A stretch of 10,760 nt of DNA, from positions 1 to 10,760 of the forward strand of contig PCBP01000066.1 of the NCBI GenBank assembly GCA_002730985.1, in the 5' to 3' direction. The position numbers were made by a program, and so were the translations under genes. The notes beneath the pieces were generated by a model. The model was not told the origin of the DNA and made no database searches. It saw nothing but the letters and a program-made list of their open reading frames with translations. The stretch is from Flavobacteriales bacterium (lineage in GTDB: Bacteria > Bacteroidota > Bacteroidia > Flavobacteriales > BACL11). Shown in pieces: positions 1-6,061 of the stretch. How positions within the stretch are numbered: position 1 is the stretch's first letter; each line of letters starts with the position of its first letter.

Positions 1-822
1 CTACTTTTGGTTGATTATCCAGGTTTCAATTTAAAAATAGCAGAGTTTGCTAAAAAACATAGAATAAAAGTATTTTATTATATCTCTCCAAAGGTTTGGG
101 CATGGAATAAGACAAGAATTTTAAAGATTAAAAAATTTGTCGACCATTTATTAGTAATTTTTCCTTTTGAGGTAGAATTTTACAAAAAGCATGGGGTAGA
201 GGCTACCTATATAGGCAATCCGATATTAGATGAGATTAAAAAGAAAAATTTTACACTTACATTTAAATCCCAAAAACCAATTATTGCGTTACTTCCAGGA
301 AGTAGAAAACAAGAGGTTAAGCGTATACTACCTGTAATGCTAGATGTAATTGAAACTTATCCAAAATATCAATTTGTAATCGCAGCAAGTAATATTCTTG
401 GCAAGGATTATTACAATTCAATTATTAAGAATAGAAATGTCGTGTTATTATACAATCAGACATATGGACTATTATCAAATTCGGTTGCTGCATTAGTGAC
501 ATCTGGTACAGCAACTTTAGAGACGGCATTATTAAATGTACCACAAATAGTATGTTATAGAACTAATTGGTTAACATATTTTCTTGCAAAGAAACTAGTT
601 AAGATTGAGTATATATCATTAGTAAATATTTTATTTGGAGAAGAGCTTGTAAAAGAACTTATTCAAAGTAGATTTAATAAAAAAACTCTAACAATGCAAA
701 TTGATAATATGTTTCTTCAGAAGGAAAAAATTTTAAAAGGTTATAACAAAATAAGTTCACTTTTAAATAAGAAAAATGCTTCAAAAAATGCTGCTAAGTT
801 TATAATAGAAACTATTTCGTAG
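1..822 (+). CDS. lpxB: Lipid A disaccharide synthase LpxB, 5'-truncated by the window edge
   Basis: Glycosyltransferase (family GT19) that joins UDP-2,3-diacylglucosamine and lipid X into the lipid A disaccharide at the cytoplasmic face of the inner membrane. The reading frame is open from base 1, so about 273 C-terminal residues are visible of a protein usually near 370-390; the TTG at base 7 lies inside the gene and is not a start. Seen in the visible part: LLLVDYPGFN at the very start (family DxPxFN), YYISPKVWAW at about 26-35, FPFE...FY followed by YIGNP at about 54-74, LPGSRKQEV near 98-106, SGTATLE near 168-174 (UDP-sugar binding region of the C-terminal half) and ISLVN near 205. The 3' end overlaps the convergent lipoprotein gene by 11 bp. 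Identification is firm; the N-terminal third is outside the window. Confidence 0.96.
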   Translation, partial: LLLVDYPGFNLKIAEFAKKHRIKVFYYISPKVWAWNKTRILKIKKFVDHLLVIFPFEVEFYKKHGVEATYIGNPILDEIKKKNFTLTFKSQKPIIALLPGSRKQEVKRILPVMLDVIETYPKYQFVIAASNILGKDYYNSIIKNRNVVLLYNQTYGLLSNSVAALVTSGTATLETALLNVPQIVCYRTNWLTYFLAKKLVKIEYISLVNILFGEELVKELIQSRFNKKTLTMQIDNMFLQKEKILKGYNKISSLLNKKNASKNAAKFIIETIS

Positions 823-1387
823 CTTCTTGATATTCTTTGATTTTTTTCTTGCTTAATTGTAATTCAAGACATTCTCCAGGCACTACAGTTTCAGTATACT
901 CATAATCTGCTATGGGACCATTATCAGGATATGCACTCCATGTAAATGAGCCTAAATAGTTATCATAGTTGCCATTCCAATATAATGTAGCTGTAAGGGT
1001 AGATCCATCATTTTGTGGTATGCAATTAGGAGGGGATGTCCAGAAGAAATCATTTGAAATATAACCTATATAATTATTATAGGTATCATAAAATGAATAG
1101 TAAGAAATACCCAAATTTAACATATATTGAGATGCACTATAGTCTAAAAAGTACACAAGATCAGCACTGAATTGGCAGGCATTTAACGGCTCCAATGTTG
1201 CGTATATATCAAAATTATCTGCTAGAGGGTCTGTACAGCCTAAAATATAGATACAACTGCCATCATCATAATCAGCAAGTACATCATAATTTTCAGCAAT
1301 TGGATCAATACACCCACCTCTTTGTATGTCAGAACCACAAGAATAAAGTAGTGTTAGTACAAATATTGTAAAAATAACTTTTTTCAT
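812..1387 (-). CDS. Small lipoprotein with two Cys-bounded GCTD-type modules
   Basis: A 191-residue predicted lipoprotein of unknown function. Residues 1-16 form a signal sequence with a lipobox ending LLYSC, so Cys17 would be lipidated. Two copies of a short acidic module bounded by cysteines follow: residues 25-45 (GCIDP...NYD...DDGSC) and 50-71 (GCTDP...NFD...C), the second degenerate in its last part, where the DDGS is lost. The rest (about 72-178) is rich in Tyr, Asn, Asp and Trp, looks like beta structure and has another possible cysteine pair (Cys122, Cys173); I recognise no domain in it. The tail is basic and helical (KKKIKEYQEATK). The ATG overlaps the TGA of the preceding lipoprotein gene (ATGA), pointing to coupled translation. 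The 3' end overlaps lpxB by 11 bp tail to tail. The module is common in secreted Bacteroidota proteins; its Asp/Asn pattern suggests metal binding, which is inference. Confidence 0.85.
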   Translation of the reverse strand: MKKVIFTIFVLTLLYSCGSDIQRGGCIDPIAENYDVLADYDDGSCIYILGCTDPLADNFDIYATLEPLNACQFSADLVYFLDYSASQYMLNLGISYYSFYDTYNNYIGYISNDFFWTSPPNCIPQNDGSTLTATLYWNGNYDNYLGSFTWSAYPDNGPIADYEYTETVVPGECLELQLSKKKIKEYQEATK

Positions 1388-2007
1388 TTCTTTTTGTTTA
1401 AAGTATTTTTGATTTTATTAATTATCTTTTTATTATTAAACCAATTAATGTGACCAATTCTTTGATTTAAATTAGAAGATTGAAATCCATTCCTGTCTCT
1501 TGTAAAATTAAGTTTTTGCTGAAGATTGAATGTAAAGGTAACACCTTCTTCTACATCTGTTTCATACATAGACATCGAAAGCGTTGAATTATTTGCATCA
1601 AGAGAAAGTACTGTTAGTATAAAAGAAGTATCAGAGTCTGTTATTGTTATTTGATCACCATTTTGTGACCAGCTTATTGTTTCTTCTAATGAGCCATCAG
1701 CAAGATAAGAGTCAGCACTGCCATCACTATTAAATTTTAATTTATATGGTTCTAGACTATCCGTTTGGATATTAGTATAGTTTGTATCATAAATTTGTAT
1801 TCCCATCATTGTTGCTGTAATTGAAACATCTTCTTCTATAGAAGTTGTTCTCCATGCTCCACCAACTAGACTATAGTTACAGGATCCATCATCATCTTCA
1901 GCATCTATATTATAATTTATAGCTATTGAATCAGTACAACCTTCCTCTTTTTTACAAGAAGTAAAAACAAGAGAAATTATCAAGAAAAGACAAAGTGTTT
2001 TTTTCAT
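1384..2007 (-). CDS. Lipocalin-like surface lipoprotein with one GCTD...DDGSC module
   Basis: A 207-residue predicted lipoprotein. The signal sequence ends LVFTSC (Cys18 lipidated), and the next residues KKEEG fit the X-K-(D/E)2-X lipoprotein export signal described for Capnocytophaga, which would place it on the cell surface. Residues 23-43 hold one Cys-bounded acidic module (GCTD...NYN...DDDGSC). From about 47 the pattern LVGGAW, then a strand with FNSDGS, DGSLEETISWSQNGDQITIT and a run of short strands to about 168, resembles the small lipocalin-like beta-barrel lipoproteins of Bacteroidota; I base this on pattern only. Residues 171-207 are a basic, Asn/Lys-rich tail that does not look like part of the barrel. 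The gene starts 40 bp after ftcD on the same strand and overlaps the next lipoprotein gene by 4 bp. No Shine-Dalgarno site precedes the ATG. Ligand and function unknown. Confidence 0.85.
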   Translation of the reverse strand: MKKTLCLFLIISLVFTSCKKEEGCTDSIAINYNIDAEDDDGSCNYSLVGGAWRTTSIEEDVSITATMMGIQIYDTNYTNIQTDSLEPYKLKFNSDGSADSYLADGSLEETISWSQNGDQITITDSDTSFILTVLSLDANNSTLSMSMYETDVEEGVTFTFNLQQKLNFTRDRNGFQSSNLNQRIGHINWFNNKKIINKIKNTLNKKK

Positions 2008-2038
2008 AATTAAGAATTTAGTTGATAGATTTATTTTG

Positions 2039-2046
2039 TAAAGTTA
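2039..2046 (-). promoter_or_regulatory. Possible weak -7 element for the lipoprotein pair
   Basis: On the minus strand the gap after ftcD contains TAACTTTA, one base off the Bacteroidota TAnnTTTG consensus, about 31 bases upstream of the first lipoprotein ATG. No TTG or TTTG is seen at the expected -33 spacing. The 40-bp gap (2008-2047) holds no clear terminator, so read-through from ftcD is equally likely. Confidence 0.25.
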
Positions 2047-2047
2047 A

Positions 2048-3739
2048 TTAAATTTTTGAGTTTGTAACATTGAGTATGTATTCTTCTAAAGCGACAGCTT
2101 TCTTTAGCAATTTATCTCCTTTTTCTAGTATGTCTTTAACAAAGGTCTTGTCTTCACAATCTCCACAATTAATTTTCACATTTAAGAAAGCACCAATTAC
2201 AGCTGTACGAGCACAAAGTGCTCCAACTGCTGCATCTGTTATAGAGTTTGGGTTTCCAATCTCTGCCATAGTTTTCATTATTTCCATAGATTTATAAGCA
2301 GTATCCATAACTTTAAAAGGAGTAAGGATAGCATTCTTTGTTGCCTCTTGTATTGCTTCTTTTCTTTTGACTTTTTCTATATCAGTATCTTTTGGTAGTC
2401 GAAACGCGTCCATAATGTTATTAAATGCATTGGTATCTTCATCTACTAAATCTATGAGAATTTTCTGGTACCTCATTCCTTTATCTGCCCAAGAAGAAAA
2501 CTCTTCCCACTTATCGTCCCAACCTCTCTTATGTGCGGATAAATTTGCAACCATTGTTCCAAGTGATATCCCCATAGCTCCACAATAAGCAGCAACAGAC
2601 CCTCCTCCTGGGGCAGGACTTTCGGATGCAGTTTCATTAGCAAAATCCCTAATACTCATATTTATTAGTGGTTTATCAGTATCATTATCCAACATATACT
2701 CAATGACTCTTTCTTCAGGTTTAAAAGGAGATAACTCATCTAATCCTAATGTTTTTATTGCAATCTTCATAATTTCACTCTCATGAATACCAGTGGAACG
2801 TGCTTGTCTTTTTAGAAAATATTTTCCTGCATCTATTAATACTTTCTTTGGTACTAGTCCTACTAATTCAGAGCCTGTTACACGCATCCCTCTAGCAATT
2901 GCTCTCTCGCAAGTCTTTTCAAACACCTCATGTAAAGGAGAAATATTTATATTTGTTAGGTTATAGGAGATTTGTGCCACACCATATTCTTCAATAAACC
3001 AACCGATTCCTTTCACCGCTTTAAATAATCCTGGAGTCTTTAATGGTTTTCCATTCTTATCTTTAATTATCTCCCCCAAAATCCCCCCTCCTTCTCTTTT
3101 AATTCTCCCAGCCTCACGAATGTCAAATGCTACAGCATTTGCTCTTCTAGTAGATGTAGTATTTAAATTGATGTTATAAGCTACTAAGAAATCTCGGGCA
3201 GAAATTGCTGTAGCCCCAGACCTTTCTACTGATGTATTAAATTCTGCTGGTCCAAAATCTGGTTTCCATTTAGAGTCAACTAATTTCTTTGAAAGTCCTT
3301 CATATTCACCTTGACGACAATTAGCAAGATTTTTCCTTTTTTCCTCATTAGCTGCTGCTTCATAGTGATAAATAGGGATGCCAAGTTCTTTTCCTACTCT
3401 TTTACCAAGTTTATGTGCCCATTTCACACATTCTTCCATACTGATATTAGTAATAGGAACTAAAGGACAAACATCAGTTGCACCCATCCTAGGGTGTTCT
3501 CCGGAATGTTTTCTCATGTCAATCAATTCCTGCGCTTTCTTTATTAAAAGAAATGCAGCATCAATAACTTGCTGTGGTTCTCCAACAAATGTAATCACCG
3601 TCCTGTTTGTAGCTTTTCCTGGGTCAATATTCAATAGTTTTACTCCGTCTATTTCTTCTGCAACAGAGGAAATAATTCTGATTTTTTCAACATCTCTCCC
3701 CTCTGATATATTTGGAACACATTCAACAATCTGCTTCAT
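2048..3739 (-). CDS. ftcD: Bifunctional glutamate formimidoyltransferase / formimidoyl-THF cyclodeaminase
   Basis: Two-step enzyme at the end of histidine breakdown: it moves the formimino group from formiminoglutamate to tetrahydrofolate, then deaminates it to 5,10-methenyl-THF and ammonia. The 563-residue protein has the full animal-type architecture. Residues about 3-180 are the formiminotransferase N-domain, with VECVPNISEG at 5-14 and KHSGEHPRMG at 77-86; His82 falls on the catalytic His82 of the pig enzyme. Residues about 183-335 are the transferase C-domain (ARDFLVAYN at 181-189). Residues about 362-550 are the helical cyclodeaminase domain, with the family motif PAPGGGSVAA at 375-384 and VDEDTNAF at 432-439. 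I chose the ATG at 3739 rather than a TTG nine codons upstream, because MKQIVECVPN aligns with the family N-terminus and the upstream TTG lies in the promoter element. No hut genes are in view. Divergent from queE. Confidence 0.96.
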   Translation of the reverse strand: MKQIVECVPNISEGRDVEKIRIISSVAEEIDGVKLLNIDPGKATNRTVITFVGEPQQVIDAAFLLIKKAQELIDMRKHSGEHPRMGATDVCPLVPITNISMEECVKWAHKLGKRVGKELGIPIYHYEAAANEEKRKNLANCRQGEYEGLSKKLVDSKWKPDFGPAEFNTSVERSGATAISARDFLVAYNINLNTTSTRRANAVAFDIREAGRIKREGGGILGEIIKDKNGKPLKTPGLFKAVKGIGWFIEEYGVAQISYNLTNINISPLHEVFEKTCERAIARGMRVTGSELVGLVPKKVLIDAGKYFLKRQARSTGIHESEIMKIAIKTLGLDELSPFKPEERVIEYMLDNDTDKPLINMSIRDFANETASESPAPGGGSVAAYCGAMGISLGTMVANLSAHKRGWDDKWEEFSSWADKGMRYQKILIDLVDEDTNAFNNIMDAFRLPKDTDIEKVKRKEAIQEATKNAILTPFKVMDTAYKSMEIMKTMAEIGNPNSITDAAVGALCARTAVIGAFLNVKINCGDCEDKTFVKDILEKGDKLLKKAVALEEYILNVTNSKI

Positions 3740-3763
3740 ACTTTTTTCTATTTTTATAAAAAG

Positions 3764-3771
3764 CAAAGATA
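3764..3771 (-). promoter_or_regulatory. Predicted -7 element of the ftcD promoter
   Basis: The minus strand reads TATCTTTG, an exact match to the Bacteroidota sigma -7 consensus TAnnTTTG, ending 24 bases before the ftcD ATG. Expected transcription would begin around 3757-3760, giving a short leader of about 20 bases. The -33 region is T-rich (TTTTTT) but lacks a clean TTTG, so the element is supported by the -7 match and position only. Confidence 0.55.
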
Positions 3772-3793
3772 GTATTCTTCTTTATAAAAAACA

Positions 3794-3801
3794 TACTTTT
3801 G
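3794..3801 (+). promoter_or_regulatory. Predicted -7 element of the queE-ompA promoter
   Basis: TACTTTTG matches TAnnTTTG exactly and ends only 5 bases before the queE ATG at 3807. With normal spacing transcription would begin at or next to the ATG, so the mRNA would be leaderless or nearly so. No TTTG is seen at the -33 distance. There is no Shine-Dalgarno sequence in the bases before the ATG, which agrees with a leaderless start but is also normal for this phylum. Confidence 0.45.
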
Positions 3802-3806
3802 CCAAT

Positions 3807-4439
3807 ATGGATAAGAAAACAAGATTAGCAGTTGATGAGGGTGAGATGCTGCCTTTAATGGAGGCTTTTTTTACTCTCCAGGGAGAAGGGTATTATTCTG
3901 GTAAGTCAGCTTATTTTCTGCGTATTGGGGGTTGTGATGTTGGATGCCATTGGTGTGATGTGAAAGAAAGTTGGGATGCTAATCTGCATCCTCCAACTAC
4001 AATAGCTGATATTATACAAGGAATAGATAGATATTCTGTTGATACAGTTGTAGTCACTGGAGGAGAGCCATTAATGTGGAACTTAGACAAATTAACTTCT
4101 GCACTTCAAAATAAAAAGCTGCAAGTTCATTTAGAAACTTCAGGGGCGTATCCTTACAGTGGTAATTTTGATTGGATCTGTTTGTCACCTAAAAAAATGC
4201 AACAACCATTAAGTGCAATAAAGCCTATAGCAAATGAGTTAAAAGTTATTATAAATAATAAACATGACTTAATTTGGGCTGAGCAGCAGAGAGATGGATT
4301 AAGTCAAGAATGTAAATTGTATTTACAGGCTGAATGGAGTAAAAGAGAAGTAGTTATACCTATGATTATTGATTTTGTGAAAAAAAATAATGACTGGACT
4401 ATTTCATTGCAATGCCATAAATATATGAATATCCCTTAA
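3807..4439 (+). CDS. queE: 7-carboxy-7-deazaguanine synthase QueE (radical SAM)
   Basis: Radical SAM enzyme that contracts the ring of 6-carboxytetrahydropterin to 7-carboxy-7-deazaguanine, the committed step to preQ0 and tRNA queuosine; cytosolic, with a [4Fe-4S] cluster, SAM and Mg2+. The 210-residue protein shows FTLQGEG at 22-28, the cluster motif GCDVGCHWC (Cys43, Cys47, Cys50; CX3CX2C), VTGGEP at 83-88 (SAM-binding GGE), LETSG at 109-113, LSPKK at 126-130 and the usual C-terminal LQCHKY. The CDVGCHWCDVKESWD stretch is typical of the Bacteroidota QueE. The frame stays open 143 codons upstream of the ATG, but that part is antisense to ftcD; the ATG at 3807 fits the family N-terminus (MLPLMEAFF follows at residue 14). 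Its TAA overlaps the ATG of the OmpA gene by one base. No other queuosine gene and no preQ1 riboswitch is in the window. Confidence 0.95.
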   Translation: MDKKTRLAVDEGEMLPLMEAFFTLQGEGYYSGKSAYFLRIGGCDVGCHWCDVKESWDANLHPPTTIADIIQGIDRYSVDTVVVTGGEPLMWNLDKLTSALQNKKLQVHLETSGAYPYSGNFDWICLSPKKMQQPLSAIKPIANELKVIINNKHDLIWAEQQRDGLSQECKLYLQAEWSKREVVIPMIIDFVKKNNDWTISLQCHKYMNIP

Positions 4440-6061
4440 TGAAAAGATTACTTCTCACATTATTGTTTCCTTCGATTCTATCTTTTGCTCAAACTAAAGA
4501 TTATAAAAATTTTGATAAAGCAGTAAAGTATAATAAGCAGGGTAATATTGAAAAATCAATTAAGTACGCCAACAAGGCTCTAGAAAAAAATCCAGATTGG
4601 AGCCAACCAAATCTACTTTTAGCATCTATTTATGCAAATAAAAGGCAGATTAAATCTGCTGCTGATTATCTGTTAAAGGTATATAATGAAAATGATCCTG
4701 ATGACAAAAAGGGGATTGAGCAATTAGCAAAGCTATACTATTCTAATGGATTCTATGATGAGGCTTTATTTTATTTGCAGAAAATAGAGGGTCTTGATAC
4801 AACTCAATACAAATCTACTAATCAGATTACCAGATATATTGCAAATTGCAATTTTGCTATTGAAGCTATAAAGAATCCTATTGAATTTAAGGTTAGGAAT
4901 TTAGGATCACATATTAATTCAGATAATGAAGAGTATCTTCCAGCTATTTCTGTTGATGGGAAGACTTTAGTATACTCTAGAAGGTTTATGAAAGATAATA
5001 TCTTGCAGGAAGATTTTTTTATTTCAGAGAAGGATGCAAGTAATGCCTGGAATCAATCAATGCCTTATGGGGATAATCTAAACACCTATGGAAATGAAGG
5101 TGCTTTTTCATTCTCTGCTAATAAAAACATTGCTGTTTTTACTGCTTGTGATAGAGATGATAGATTAGGAAGATGCGATTTGTATTTATTAATTGATGGT
5201 AGAGCCGTTAATGCAGGCAAAGTTGTTAATTCTCAAGAATGGGATTCTCAAGGGTGCTTTTCTCCTGATGGAAAATACTTATACTTTGTAAGTAGCAGGA
5301 AAGGTGGATATGGAGGTAAAGATATCTGGCGCTCTCAGATTACTAAGAATGGTTTCCTAGAACCAGAGAATCTAGGAGGGTCAATTAATACAAAACATGA
5401 TGAGATGTCACCATTTCTACATCCAGATAATTTAACATTCTATTTTGCATCAGATGGGCATGTTGGAATGGGAGATTATGACATTTATATAAGTAGAAGG
5501 AAGAATAATTTAGAGAGTTGGGGGGTGCCTGTAAATATAGGCTATCCAATAAATACTCATAATATTGAGAACTCTCTAGTGGTAGATAATGATGGAAAAA
5601 CTGCTTACTATACATCTGATAAAAGTGGTTTTGGATTAGAAGATATTTTTGTTTTTGATTTACCTGAAAATATGCAAGCAGATGAAATATCTGAGCTTGA
5701 GTTAGAAATAATTACGCAGAAAATAGGAGAGGAGGTTGTTTTAAAGAATGTAATCTTTGCTTTTAATTCCTATGCTTTAGAGAAAAGTTCTTTTGTAGAA
5801 TTAGATAAGTTAATTGTTTACCTTAAAAAGAATCCAAATTTAGAAATTGAAATACAAGGGCATACTGATGATGTTGGAAATGATAGAGAAAACCAAATCC
5901 TATCTGAACAAAGAGCCAATATAGTATTTGAATACTTAACTCTTAGAGTTAATAATACATTGAATCATAAAGGCTTTGGTGAAAGTGTTCCACTTGCAAA
6001 TAATGATACTGAAGAAGGGAGGGCGATAAATAGAAGGACCTCTTTTGTTATTATTCAATAA
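4439..6061 (+). CDS. TPR / PD40 propeller / OmpA-family outer-membrane protein
   Basis: Envelope protein of 540 residues, predicted to tether the outer membrane or an outer-membrane complex to peptidoglycan. Residues 1-18 are a signal peptide (SFAQ, signal peptidase I type, no lipobox). Residues about 20-115 form TPR-like helix pairs. Residues about 150-408 carry PD40 propeller repeats, each with a [SD]xDGKxxYF-like core: around 167-180, 219-249, 266-297, 319-350 and 375-405, including SPDGKYLYFVSSR, GGYGGKDIW and a probable disulfide (Cys237-Cys246). Residues about 434-540 are an OmpA peptidoglycan-binding domain with GHTDDVG (Asp477), LSEQRA (Arg492) and NRRTSF at 531-536. The order TPR-PD40-OmpA is that of Bacteroidota proteins such as PorE of the type IX secretion system, but the carboxypeptidase-regulatory-like domain usual between propeller and OmpA is absent. 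The start is coupled to queE (TAATG); the 3' end overlaps the convergent OstA gene by 11 bp. Confidence 0.92.
   Translation: MKRLLLTLLFPSILSFAQTKDYKNFDKAVKYNKQGNIEKSIKYANKALEKNPDWSQPNLLLASIYANKRQIKSAADYLLKVYNENDPDDKKGIEQLAKLYYSNGFYDEALFYLQKIEGLDTTQYKSTNQITRYIANCNFAIEAIKNPIEFKVRNLGSHINSDNEEYLPAISVDGKTLVYSRRFMKDNILQEDFFISEKDASNAWNQSMPYGDNLNTYGNEGAFSFSANKNIAVFTACDRDDRLGRCDLYLLIDGRAVNAGKVVNSQEWDSQGCFSPDGKYLYFVSSRKGGYGGKDIWRSQITKNGFLEPENLGGSINTKHDEMSPFLHPDNLTFYFASDGHVGMGDYDIYISRRKNNLESWGVPVNIGYPINTHNIENSLVVDNDGKTAYYTSDKSGFGLEDIFVFDLPENMQADEISELELEIITQKIGEEVVLKNVIFAFNSYALEKSSFVELDKLIVYLKKNPNLEIEIQGHTDDVGNDRENQILSEQRANIVFEYLTLRVNNTLNHKGFGESVPLANNDTEEGRAINRRTSFVIIQ

Noticed and set aside
804..816. 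AATAG-AAA-CTATT inverted repeat as a terminator at the lpxB end
   Set aside because: The stem is five AT-rich pairs, with no adjacent T run at the right distance on the plus strand; too weak to call.
2070..2588. Two small plus-strand frames inside ftcD
   Set aside because: They are shadows of the cyclodeaminase domain, Ser-rich from complementing its codons.
3740..3766. Extended ftcD N-terminus from a TTG at 3766
   Set aside because: It would add nine residues not found in the family, and the TTG is part of the predicted -7 element, upstream of the expected transcription start.
3378..3806. Open frame of 143 codons continuous with and upstream of queE
   Set aside because: It is antisense to ftcD, low-complexity Ser/Pro/Phe-rich in translation and has no homologous look; QueE homologues begin at about the ATG at 3807.
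3740..3806. preQ1 riboswitch ahead of queE
   Set aside because: The predicted transcript has almost no leader, and no pseudoknot-forming G/C-rich stem is present in the 67 bp.
5385..5615. Minus-strand frame inside the OmpA gene, and similar ones at 8264-8488 and 9537-9770
   Set aside because: Short, antisense to strong genes, with no start context and no recognisable domain.
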